Shown: one piece after another, positions 1 through 8,105 of the stretch
Numbering within the stretch: the stretch's first letter is position 1
Layout: the number at the start of each line of letters is the position of its first letter
From: Phaeodactylum tricornutum CCAP 1055/1
Taxonomy: Eukaryota; Bacillariophyta; Bacillariophyceae; Surirellales; Neidiaceae
Length of the DNA stretch: 64,000 nt
Assembly (NCBI RefSeq): GCF_000150955.2
Contig: NC_011682.1
Span: forward strand, 716,897-780,896
Reading direction: 5' to 3'
Position numbers and translations under genes: made by a program
Notes under the pieces: model-generated
Database searches by the model: none
The model's input: only the letters and a program-made list of their open reading frames with translations
Told to the model about the DNA's origin: nothing

Positions 1-743
1 GATTCGCGCAAATTGGTAAGAGACTGACTTTTTGGGAGTTGCGCTCGGAAAGCGTCTGCTGTACAAGAAGGGCTTTCACTTTCGCAGTCCTGTCGTTGCC
101 GTTCGAGCCGAGCCTGTTCCAATTCCAGGATGTCTGCGTATGACAATCCCGAAACAACTTGCAACCTGTAAGTTCTCTGATACAAAGCCAACCGCGAGGC
201 TTTATGTCGTGTCCACGAGCATTTGCGTTGTTTTGCCTTGGCTTCAAAAATATCAATGGGAATACTTTCGCCTTCAACAAAATCCCAGTCCAGGGCCAAT
301 GGAAAAACGTCGGTCAAGGGATGATCCCCCACCGTGAGGTTGTATTCTCGCACGCAAACGGAGGAAAACCGTACGCCTGCTGAAGTGTTGTCCACAACAA
401 TAGCACCCTCTGCGTCGTCGGTCGATGAAAATAACGAACCTTCGTCTTCATCGAAATCGGAATCACTGGATTCGATCATAGTGGGGCATGTGAGATCGGA
501 GTCTTGTTTCAAAAAGGCGGGTGAAAGAACGGAAAATTCTTCTTCTTTCGTTTCCGGACTGCTTTCGGTGAATTCAATTGTGGAATTGGTAGAAGCAGGG
601 CTTATAGGCACTGAATGTGAAGTACGATCGTCCCCATCACCGATCAATGGAAAGTCGGCCCATCCAAAGCTGATGTTCTCATCCTTCAAACCGGAAGAAG
701 GCGGCTCGATTGCAAACGTATGCGAAGATGAAGCAGTAAGCAT
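1..743 (-). CDS. Diatom REY/GDHP-motif protein, partial (runs off left edge)
   Basis: The minus strand is open without a stop from an ATG at 743 to the window edge, giving 247 residues with the C terminus missing. It begins MLTASSSHTFAIEPP. The first half is acidic and Ser/Thr rich (SSDSDFDEDEGS near residue 115). A conserved block follows around residues 140-170: VRFSSVCVREYNLTVGDHP, then PLALDWDF. A basic Lys/Arg and Gln-rich stretch follows (LELEQARLERQRQ). The block resembles one in the gene at 31179 (VREYAVTLGDHP, LSLDWE). I associate this REY..(T)LGD.P..LxW motif with diatom proteins of unknown function; that is recollection, not a search. No membrane segment or signal peptide is visible. 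Plus-strand readings of the same DNA lack any recognisable motif. The coding call is fairly secure because of the motif match; the function is unknown. Confidence 0.7.
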   Translation of the reverse strand, partial: MLTASSSHTFAIEPPSSGLKDENISFGWADFPLIGDGDDRTSHSVPISPASTNSTIEFTESSPETKEEEFSVLSPAFLKQDSDLTCPTMIESSDSDFDEDEGSLFSSTDDAEGAIVVDNTSAGVRFSSVCVREYNLTVGDHPLTDVFPLALDWDFVEGESIPIDIFEAKAKQRKCSWTRHKASRLALYQRTYRLQVVSGLSYADILELEQARLERQRQDCESESPSCTADAFRAQLPKSQSLTNLRE

Positions 744-1645
744 GAGTGCAGAATAAAAGTGAAAGAATATGAAGCTCTTTTGCTGGAAAAGTTATGTAAA
801 CAAAGCGGGGGGCAGAATGCTTCTTCAACTTTGCGAGGAGCTTTGAACGTGCTGGTTGGCATTCCATGAAATGACGCGTTGGCACGAACAGTAAAAGGGA
901 ATTCCAGAGACCGTCCCAATCGTGAATTTGGGTGATGTCACTTTCGCGAAGGTTCGCGAAACCATGGAGCTGCACGAACTTGTGACGAAGTTAAGGTCAG
1001 TTATGTTCTGAATGACGACATAGATCTAACCAATGAAAAAATCAAAAAATCATGCATTTATCAAGATGCTGACGCGCGTTATTCGTTTGACATTGGACAG
1101 AATAGTCAATATTGCTCTGACCCAATCGGAGTTTGGAATCCCCGGTCCTCATCGATTTCTAGAAGACTCTTTGACCACGTAAGCCATTCTAGATTCCGTC
1201 TTTTTATCATGTCAGAGACTTTACGAGAGCTTTCCAGACACTCTATTAACAACTTGAACCAGAAGACATTGAGTTTCGAAGCGAACTCTCCCAAAAGCAT
1301 AATAAAGCTGACTGTGAGTACCTATCTTGTTACCTTCAACTCACATTTACAGTTAGCTAAAGGGTGATTTTTTTAAATCCCACGTAATCAATTTACAGGT
1401 AAAGCGAACATCAAAACATCCATCGAAATCCATGAAAAAAAAGAATACGAAACTATTCTGCTGAGATTGGAATGATCGTCTTCGTTCGAAGAACTTCGCT
1501 GTATATTCTAATAGCAAAATTCAAGGTAGCTCATCAGTTTTCCTATGTTTGACAGTAGGCAAGAAGTTCGCTGGATTTACATGATATCCACACAATCTTC
1601 CCCTTTGCTTCGAACAGAAAAGATTAGCCTTTTGAAAACAACTCC
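744..1645. other. Intergenic, no gene seen
   Basis: About 900 bases between divergent genes. It is AT-rich with short A/T runs (around 1370 and 1435). Short open frames on both strands show no motif or compositional support. It presumably holds the promoters of both neighbours. Confidence 0.5.
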
Positions 1646-2248
1646 ATGAAGAGCCTTGCCCAAATCGTTCTGCTTATCGCTGTTGCTGGACCCGTCAGCA
1701 GCTTTACGGTGAACCCCTTAGTCAAAACAATTAGTAGGCCTGCTCCACTTTGTATGGCTGAAAGCCGGACGTCTTGGCGAGATACAACTGCCGGAAGCGG
1801 CATGCAACTTCAGCATGTACAGACTCTCATCGACAAGTTGAACAAAGACAACTATGTTGTAAGCTTGGAAATGATCGAACCGTTTCTGGTAAACGAAGCG
1901 AACACGGATCTTTACGAGCAATCCATGAAGCGAATTTACCATAAAGCACACAATATGGGTCTTCCGATTCCTGACAACTACGCACAAGATCCATCTCGCC
2001 CACCGTTCTCTCTACACGGAGACGACTCGTTGGACAAAACAGCTGGCAGTGGTATGCAGCTTCAGCATGTGGAACTCCTCATCAGCCATCTCTCGGACGA
2101 CAACTTTGACGTTAGTTTGGAAATGATTGAGCCCTTTTTGCTCAATGAAGCCAGCCCCGCTACTTTGCAGCGTTCTGTTGAAGAGATCAAACAAAAGGCG
2201 GAAAAGCTTGGCAAGGAGGTCCCGGAAAGCTTCGCGAAAAGACCGTAG
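1646..2248 (+). CDS. Plastid-directed protein of two tandem ~66-residue repeats
   Basis: A 200-residue protein without introns. Residues 1-19 form a signal peptide (MKSLAQIVLLIAVAGPVSS) followed at position 20 by Phe, then a basic, Ser/Thr/Pro-containing stretch (TVNPLVKTISRPAP). A signal peptide followed by Phe and a transit-like region is the known bipartite plastid import signal of diatoms, so import into the complex plastid is inferred. The mature part has two copies of one unit, residues 48-113 and 132-197. Both begin TAGSGMQLQHV, share VSLEMIEPFL(V/L)NEA and end P(D/E)(N/S)(Y/F)A; a roughly 18-residue linker separates them. Helical propensity is high and no catalytic motif is visible. 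I do not recognise the family. The start is well supported because the signal peptide begins at this Met. The repeat could be a binding or assembly module. Confidence 0.85.
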   Translation: MKSLAQIVLLIAVAGPVSSFTVNPLVKTISRPAPLCMAESRTSWRDTTAGSGMQLQHVQTLIDKLNKDNYVVSLEMIEPFLVNEANTDLYEQSMKRIYHKAHNMGLPIPDNYAQDPSRPPFSLHGDDSLDKTAGSGMQLQHVELLISHLSDDNFDVSLEMIEPFLLNEASPATLQRSVEEIKQKAEKLGKEVPESFAKRP

Positions 2249-2884
2249 GCTGATAGCACTTGAAAATTCTTAGTTTCACTCTGGACTTGGGATACATGCG
2301 AAAGCGACAGCAAGCAAGGCGACGTATGTCCTTTTATCTTCCCACTGCATGTAGAAGGCAACAGCTCGAATTCGACTTGCTGTTCACGTCTGATTACGTA
2401 TAGAATAGCACTTGACAGTCCAGTCCGTTTAAGGATATAGTTCAGTATGCTCCTCTTTTCTCGATTTCGTGCAAACGTAGCGTTTTTCTCAGTTTTGCAT
2501 TACCCATTGCTTACTGCTCATAAAGCGCAATCACAGCGGAAAACTGGAAGCTCACAATCAGAAAATCACTTCTGATGCATCTTACGAATTACAAAATAAC
2601 TACGGAAACGAAAGTGGCGGGTTTTGGCGTCGCAGCCTGGAACGGTCTGGGTGTTGTACGTCGACATCGAAACGGAAATGAGATCGTGTTGTTTATTGGC
2701 GCAGCATTTTGTTTCATTCATTCATAGCTCCTCAACATCGGTTGGCCTCGTCGCACATGCTGAGCAGATCAGCTCAAGTGCTGTGGTGGTAATTCGATTG
2801 TTGCTTATACTAAAGACCAATAGATCACATACCGTCGGAAGAAGCGAAGTGCGTCGAGGTATTTTCAGTTAATCAGAAATAGTC
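2249..2884. other. Intergenic, no gene seen
   Basis: About 640 bases between two plus-strand genes. A plus-strand open frame at 2624-2872 shows no family motif. This stretch probably contains the 3' end of the upstream gene and the promoter of the J-domain gene. Confidence 0.45.
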
Positions 2885-4032
2885 ATGCCTGCCGCTTCGT
2901 TGCATGCACCGAACGACGCTTTGGCGGAGCTTCTCGCTCCGGACGGGTATTACAAGTACCTAGGCGTTTGCAAGCCTTCACCGGCAGCGGAAAGCTCTGG
3001 TAGATCGTCGGAAATGGAAGGTCCTTCGGGGTCTTCTGCGAAAGAAGACACACTCGACGAAGATACTGTAAAGAAAGCATACCGTAGACTGAGTCGAAAA
3101 CACCATCCCGACAAGCCTGGCGGCGATGCCGATACGTTTCGCATGCTCAACCGAGCGCAGAAGGTTCTTCTCAATCCGAAGCTCCGCCAACAATACGATA
3201 TTTTGGGAATCGATTTGGATGATGACGAAGAGGAGCATGCCGACAACAATCATCACGATCATCCTGACGATAAAAAAGATGGGAATACGGCGCAAGGCAT
3301 TGTTCATGAAATCGCTAGTATGGCGTTGACAACTATCGTACAGCTCGGAGTTCGAACCCGTACGTACTTGTTTTCGTCAGACGAAGAGACGGTAACTGAC
3401 ACCATCGCTCACGCGCTTCATCCCTCTTCCGTTTCCGGAATTCTTTGGCAGTCATGCTGGCTGGAGTATCAATCCTCGTTACCCGGTATCGCTGGACCGT
3501 GTATCCAGCCATACTTTTTCTAGCATACATTGCTTTCACTATTCTGAAACAAGCCCGGTTGCCGGGGCATTCCCTGCTTGATATGTTACCTCCGTTGCTG
3601 ATTGCAACTGGTCTTTTGTGCATGTTCTACGGTCGCGTAGTATCGGTCGGCGACAGTGATTCGCCGGATGCCGGTACAACGACCGCACCTTCATGGACCT
3701 GGCTGTTCTGGAGCGGCGAAGTGCTGGTTATTGCCATGTTCACCTTCAATTCCATGAGTGCGATACCCAAGACTCCCCTTGTTTTGTCGTTACTCGGTAT
3801 ATTCTCGGCCCTTACGGCACTTTGGTTTCGCGGAAAGTTTTGGAATTACGTAATTGTCCTCGTCATGGAAGGCTTGCTTGGTGTATTCGTGGCCTTGGCC
3901 TTCCCCGTAATGGAACTCATTCTGGAAGCGGTTCTGAATGAGAAACTGAAACGGGTGGGCGACAAGGTTCGTGCGCATCATCGACAGTTAGAAGCCTACT
4001 ACGCGGCCAAACTGCAACAAAGGGATCACTAA
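2885..4032 (+). CDS. Membrane-bound J-domain (DnaJ-type) co-chaperone
   Basis: Two exons, 2885-3359 and 3452-4032. The 92-nt intron (donor GTACGT, acceptor GGCAG) restores the frame and gives 351 residues. The J domain lies at about residues 20-105. YYKYLGV is helix I, and HPDKPGGDADTF carries the HPD tripeptide that stimulates Hsp70 ATPase. AYRRLSRKH and LLNPKLRQQYD fit helices II and III. Helix I and helix II are separated by an unusual Ser/Gly/Glu-rich insert of about 30 residues. A His/Asp-rich acidic stretch follows (DDDEEEHADNNHHDHPDD). Exon 2 encodes several hydrophobic segments and a basic C-terminal tail (KLKRVGDKVRAHHRQLEAYYAAKLQQ). It is inferred to recruit Hsp70 to a membrane, possibly the ER. 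The compartment is not determined. The join rests on splice sites and the onset of membrane segments. Confidence 0.8.
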
Positions 4033-4125
4033 ATTAAGAAGTGGTATCTTTGAAAGAAAGCTCTAAAGGCGTGTGCTGTTTTGCGTGCACTAGAAAACAG
4101 ATATGTGACGTTGTAACGTAAACAA

Positions 4126-4707
4126 TCAGGCAAGGTACGGTGCCAGTCCAAGCATAGCCCACCCACCGATCATGAGCAGACCCCCGATCGGCGTAGTCGG
4201 TCCCAGTATTTTCCGAGGACCGATTCCCAAACACAAACAGTAGACGCTTCCGGAAAAGAGTACCGTGCCCACGCCCCACAGTTGTCCAGCAGTCCGGTAT
4301 TTGGAGAGAAGCGCCGATTTGCGTGGCTCGGGGGCTGTTTCGTGCGAGGCACAGAGCGCTGAAAGACCCACAATGGCGGAGGCGTGGAAGAGCTGGTACA
4401 GCACGGCGGTGCGCCAGTTGTCTTGAAGGCCCTTTTGAGCGAGCACACCGGCCAACTGGTGTGCTCCCATGGCACCCAGGCCGACCCCGCTTCCGCCCAA
4501 GACGGCCGCAATCTGGGCTAACGATTCTCTATGGATACCCTCGGACATACTGCACACGACAGGATTGGTGTGATGTACTGTGATGGCGGTTCTCTTGGCG
4601 CAGCAGGAGCGTGCTTTGTATGTGGGCTTGCGGACGACTCTTCGTATGGAAAGAGAAGGATGAGGATTGGGAACACCAGAATTCCCAAAAAGGGTAACAA
4701 AGCGCAT
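4126..4707 (-). CDS. DUF423 / TMEM256-like small membrane protein
   Basis: A 193-residue protein whose last 130 or so residues match the DUF423 (YgdD/TMEM256) pattern. GLGAMGAHQLAG is followed by WRTAVLYQLFHASAIVGLSAL, GTVLFSGSVYCL and TPIGGLLMIGGWAMLGLAPY, with four hydrophobic segments. The family is widespread in bacteria and eukaryotes; its molecular role is unknown. The first 53 residues are Arg/Lys and Ser rich and nearly free of acids (SLSIRRVVRKPTYKARSCCAKRT), which could be a mitochondrial presequence. Alternatively translation starts at the second Met (MSEGIH, position 4548), which would match the usual length of the family better. It is convergent with the J-domain gene, about 90 bases apart. 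Identification of the family is confident; the start is not. Confidence 0.85.
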   Translation of the reverse strand: MRFVTLFGNSGVPNPHPSLSIRRVVRKPTYKARSCCAKRTAITVHHTNPVVCSMSEGIHRESLAQIAAVLGGSGVGLGAMGAHQLAGVLAQKGLQDNWRTAVLYQLFHASAIVGLSALCASHETAPEPRKSALLSKYRTAGQLWGVGTVLFSGSVYCLCLGIGPRKILGPTTPIGGLLMIGGWAMLGLAPYLA

Positions 4708-4947
4708 CCCGGTATCTGTGCTGGTGTGAAAATTGAACGGATACTATTTGAATGTACGAAATTTTCAATTTGAATAGATGACCCTCGCTGGATTGGCTCG
4801 GGTGACCGAGATGTACAGCAGCGGTTTTCCTCGAGGTGGCGGCTGGCTGACGAACGCTGCGAGAAAAGATTGTCTTTTTCCGTTTGACCGTGAATGACTC
4901 TATACGATTGCGGCGCTAAAGACAAAATATGCCCTACCAGCTTTTTT

Positions 4948-4965
4948 CACTAGTGTCTAGTCTAC
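4948..4965 (+). repeat. Left terminal inverted repeat of the piggyBac element
   Basis: CACTAGTGTCTAGTCTAC, exact reverse complement of the right end. The first eight bases are themselves palindromic. Confidence 0.92.
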
Positions 4966-4968
4966 TTC

Positions 4969-5134
4969 TGTCCTATATTGAGGACCCATCCTCAATAAAG
5001 GACATTTTCCAAACCTCTAGAACTATACATTATAATCAGATCTGTTTAAAACAAATGCTACCATCGTGTTCCCCATGCTCTGAAATGTCTTGGGAGAGCA
5101 TGGCATGCTCTATTTCTTAACATTTTAAGAGCAT
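4969..5134. repeat. Left subterminal dyads of the piggyBac element
   Basis: Two kinds of dyad lie inside the left end. One is TGTCCTATATTGAGGAC followed by a diverged reversed copy ending AAAGGACA (4969-5004). The other is two alternating pairs of ATGCTCT and AGAGCAT (5075-5101 and 5105-5134), each able to form a hairpin. They are candidates for transposase binding sites; that role is inferred from position only. Confidence 0.7.
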
Positions 5135-5277
5135 TTGTCGTCAATGCTAGGGTTACTCAAAATATATTTGCTTTTTTTTTCGACCCGAACTGAGCCATTC
5201 CCGAGTCAATGTAGTGTCCATTGCATCCCTCATAGTCAACCTTTTATACACAACTTACACCAAGCTCATTAAAAATT

Positions 5278-7539
5278 ATGTCAGAAGGGGATTCCCGCCG
5301 AAAGATTGGTGCTCAGGTGACAGCGAAGGCCTGTCATGTTGTCCATTTGAGTGAGTGTGCTCGGCGATACGGTGCTTTGAGGACCACCAAGGTCGTTGTG
5401 GGGACTGTTGTGGAGGTCAACAATACCAGAAAGGCGCCAAACAACCGTGTATCAACCTTCATTACTGCTGACTTTGATATTGGTGGAGGATCAGTCAAGC
5501 GGAACACTCTGAACATCCGTAGCGTCAAACTCTTCAAACCGGACCAGTCGACAGTACCATCCAGTCCCGCAGCACCAATACCGGCAGTAGACAACGCAGA
5601 CACAGATTTGGCCGTTCCAGAGCAAGAGGAAGGAGAAGCGGTCTTGCAGGAGACTTCTCCTGATGAAGAATTGGAATTTCCAGCACAACCGATGATGGAA
5701 ATTGGAATAGCTGCGGGGGAACAGGTAGCAGGACCTACCGCACAAGTAGCCACGCAGGTTTGGGGTGTTGAAGACGCTTCCTTTGTAATGGCTCATGAAA
5801 CAAAGTGGTATGCTGACGAGCAAGCTACATTGATTGATATAAATGGCAGTGTCCAAAGTAAGCAGTTTGGCATCAATACACCAATTGGCGACCTTCTTGG
5901 TCCAGACTCTGACATTGATGGAAAATATTCGCGGCTGCAATATTTTCTACTCATGTTTCCACCCGACCAACTGAGCGCCATGTGTCAGCTAACAAATGTG
6001 CAGCTTGCCCAACAGAACAAGCACTGCATGTCAACAGGAGAGCTGCTTCGATTCTTTGGCATTCTAATTCTTGCGACAAAATTTGAATTTAGCAGTCGAT
6101 CGCAATTGTGGTCCACAACCGCGCCGTCAAAATACATTCCTGCCCCTGCATTCGGAAAAACAGGAATGTCGCGGCAGCGCTTTGATGATCTTTGGCGAAA
6201 TATCCGATGGAGCAACCAGTGTCCTGAACGGCCGGAAGGTATGAGCTCCCATACGTTTCGGTGGCAACTTGTCGACGATTTTGTTGAAAGATACAACAAT
6301 CATCGAGCCAATACTTTCAAACCATCTCATCTTATTTGTGTGGATGAATCAATGTCGCGATGGTATGGACAAGGGGGGGAATGGATAAATCATGGACTCC
6401 CCAATTATGTGGCTATTGACCGAAAGCCCGAAAACGGTTGTGAGATTCAAAATGCCGCATGCGGCTGTTCGGGTATCATGCTTCGATTGAAGGTTGTAAA
6501 GGGTAAGACAGCAGCAGAAGATGATGGGGACTACAATGAACAGTTGCTGCATGGAACAAAGATCCTCAAAGAGCTTGTCCTTCCTTGGTGGTGGACGGAT
6601 CGGATTGTTTGCGCTGACTCGTATTTTTCATCTGTCGGTACAGCTATGGAGTTGCAGCGACATGGTTTGAGATTTATTGGAGTTGTAAAAACAGCAACAA
6701 AACAATATCCGATGAGATACCTTTCGACTTTAGAGTTGAACCAGAGAGGCGAACGGAGAGGGCTTGTGATGCGAGATGTTGATACAAATTATAGCACTCT
6801 GTTGGCTTTTGTGTGGATGGACAGGGACCGCCGATATTTTGTGTCGAGTGCTTCCAGTCTGGATGCAGGCAAGCCCTACGTACGCTATCGTTGGAGACAG
6901 ATTGACCAATCTCCGGATGCAGATCCAGAGAGGCTGGAAATTATCATTCCACAGCCCAAAGCAGCGGAATTATACTATTCTGCATGTGGGATGATTGACA
7001 GGCACAATCAAAGTCGTCAGGATACACTGATGCTTGAACGAAAGTTGGGTACAACAAATTGGTCGACAAGGGTTAACCTCTCAATATTTGGAATGATTGT
7101 TGTTGACACTTGGTTGGCCTACAGTCTGTGTACAGGAATAGGAAGAGCTAACGGGAGAGAAGAAAAGCAGAAAGACTTCTACACTGCCTTGGCTGAGGAG
7201 CTAGTGGATAACCAATACGACAATGTTGGAAGTCGCAGAGTTTTCGTGGAGGCAAATTTGGACAATGACAGCCCAGCACTTTCAAGGACTACGGGAGAAC
7301 CAAGAAGTGGCCTGTACGCACACCTAACACCAACCAAAAAAAGAAGAAAGAACAAAGACGGTAGTTTTAGCAGCAATAGACTACAAGGACGATGCTTGGT
7401 GTGTTCCAAGAAGACAACATATGTTTGCTCAGTGTGCAAAGATGAAGAAACACCTCACTCCAGAGAACCGTGGGTTTGTTATACCACCAAGGGGAAGCTG
7501 TGCTATGCAAACCACATGGCTACCTGTCACGGCGCCTAA
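5278..7539 (+). CDS. piggyBac-family transposase (DDE_Tnp_1_7 type)
   Basis: A 753-residue, intron-free transposase that would excise and reinsert the surrounding element by cut and paste. An N-terminal region with a conserved basic segment (residues about 25-95) leads into an acidic, Pro-rich linker (100-160). The catalytic domain then carries the three Asp expected in piggyBac enzymes: CVDESMSRWYG (about D356), VCADSYFSS (about D447) and GMIDRHNQSRQD (about D574). Other family signatures are GLPNYVAIDRKPENG and FIGVVKTATKQYPM. The C-terminal 50 residues hold a Cys/His cluster (CLVCSKKT..CSVCKDEE..C..H...CH), the cross-brace zinc finger typical of the family, preceded by a basic nuclear-type stretch (PTKKRRKNK). 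No stop or frameshift is seen, so it is probably functional. It starts 312 bases inside the left repeat. Confidence 0.95.
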   Translation: MSEGDSRRKIGAQVTAKACHVVHLSECARRYGALRTTKVVVGTVVEVNNTRKAPNNRVSTFITADFDIGGGSVKRNTLNIRSVKLFKPDQSTVPSSPAAPIPAVDNADTDLAVPEQEEGEAVLQETSPDEELEFPAQPMMEIGIAAGEQVAGPTAQVATQVWGVEDASFVMAHETKWYADEQATLIDINGSVQSKQFGINTPIGDLLGPDSDIDGKYSRLQYFLLMFPPDQLSAMCQLTNVQLAQQNKHCMSTGELLRFFGILILATKFEFSSRSQLWSTTAPSKYIPAPAFGKTGMSRQRFDDLWRNIRWSNQCPERPEGMSSHTFRWQLVDDFVERYNNHRANTFKPSHLICVDESMSRWYGQGGEWINHGLPNYVAIDRKPENGCEIQNAACGCSGIMLRLKVVKGKTAAEDDGDYNEQLLHGTKILKELVLPWWWTDRIVCADSYFSSVGTAMELQRHGLRFIGVVKTATKQYPMRYLSTLELNQRGERRGLVMRDVDTNYSTLLAFVWMDRDRRYFVSSASSLDAGKPYVRYRWRQIDQSPDADPERLEIIIPQPKAAELYYSACGMIDRHNQSRQDTLMLERKLGTTNWSTRVNLSIFGMIVVDTWLAYSLCTGIGRANGREEKQKDFYTALAEELVDNQYDNVGSRRVFVEANLDNDSPALSRTTGEPRSGLYAHLTPTKKRRKNKDGSFSSNRLQGRCLVCSKKTTYVCSVCKDEETPHSREPWVCYTTKGKLCYANHMATCHGA

Positions 7540-7684
7540 CGAACAATATGGTACAAGTTTTATGTATGCATGTCCTATTTTAAATAGTAAAAGTGTGATT
7601 CTTGATCACCATGGTCAAATTCCATTTTTGTGTAGAATTTTGTACTACCGCTACAGGATTACTCTATGTTTTTGCTTCTTTTCT

Positions 7685-7726
7685 TGTCCTATATATAGGA
7701 CAAAATGATGTCCTATATCTAGGACA
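7685..7726. repeat. Right subterminal palindromes of the piggyBac element
   Basis: TGTCCTATATATAGGACA is a perfect 18-bp palindrome and is followed after six bases by TGTCCTATATCTAGGACA. The half-site TGTCCTATAT also occurs at the left end. Confidence 0.8.
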
Positions 7727-7733
7727 ACGGCCG

Positions 7734-7751
7734 GTAGACTAGACACTAGTG
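7734..7751 (-). repeat. Right terminal inverted repeat of the piggyBac element
   Basis: GTAGACTAGACACTAGTG, exact reverse complement of the left end. Confidence 0.92.
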
Positions 7752-8105
7752 CTCTATATATTTCTTGACTGTACACTTCCGTTCTGTGACAAATCTGGTT
7801 AAGTAAATAAACTCCGACAAATGATCTTTTCTAACGACTGACTTTGGCACGACTTCTTCAATAAAAGAAGAAATCCATCTACATTCGAAATCTCGTGCGA
7901 GTGGCGTGTCGAGCTGGTGCCAGTGCCCCTTGCTGTTAAGGTAATGACTGCGGAACAAAATATCACCTACGCAATCGAAGCTCAAGGCGTTTTTCTCCAT
8001 ACAAATCACGCACCAACATGACAGCACTTTCTCATCTTCCCGCGGAAGGTCGTCGGTCAGCGGTACCTGTTCCGAGGATTCGTCGTGTCCGCACTCGTTC
8101 AGCAA
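7746..8105 (-). CDS. Possible small hypothetical protein beside the transposon
   Basis: A minus-strand frame of 119 residues, MLNECGHDESSEQVPL to KKYIEH. It has a Cys-rich patch (CWCVICMEKNALSFDC) and a mixed, protein-like composition. Its stop codon lies in the CTAG of the transposon end. Because that sequence would also be present in the empty target site, the insertion need not have truncated the frame. It overlaps the 5' part of the receptor gene on the other strand, which argues against it. I do not recognise a family. It may equally be chance. Confidence 0.25.
   Translation of the reverse strand: MLNECGHDESSEQVPLTDDLPREDEKVLSCWCVICMEKNALSFDCVGDILFRSHYLNSKGHWHQLDTPLARDFECRWISSFIEEVVPKSVVRKDHLSEFIYLTRFVTERKCTVKKYIEH

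Larger units (their letters stand above)
4948..7751 (+). mobile_element. piggyBac-type DNA transposon, complete-looking
   Basis: A 2.8-kb unit bounded by perfect 18-bp inverted repeats and holding one uninterrupted transposase gene. Subterminal dyads based on TGTCCTATAT lie just inside both ends. The known piggyBac target and duplication, TTAA, is not present at the edges. Instead both ends carry the palindrome CACTAGTG, so the duplication may be CTAG, ACTAGT or CACTAGTG; the palindrome makes the exact element boundary ambiguous. Intact reading frame, catalytic residues and identical ends indicate a recent insertion that may still be mobile. It sits between the 5' side of the DUF423 gene and the receptor gene, in intergenic DNA. 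Confidence 0.9.

Noticed and set aside
334-756. Plus-strand frame of 140 residues
   Set aside because: It is the antisense of the edge gene, whose minus frame carries the REY/GDHP motif; the plus reading has no motif.
679-975. Minus-strand frame of 98 residues
   Set aside because: Overlaps the start of the edge gene in another frame; composition is hydrophobic and aromatic without pattern.
1106-1300. Minus-strand frame of 64 residues
   Set aside because: Short, no homology signal, in AT-rich intergenic DNA.
2624-2872. Plus-strand frame before the J-domain gene
   Set aside because: No motif and no splice route into the J-domain exon that I could support.
3392-3451. Alternative intron in the J-domain gene starting GTAACT
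   Set aside because: It is 60 nt and leaves the downstream stop in frame; the GTACGT donor at 3360 restores the membrane-domain frame.
4518-4925. Minus-strand frame of 135 residues upstream of the DUF423 gene
   Set aside because: Shadow of the DUF423 gene in another frame plus its promoter.
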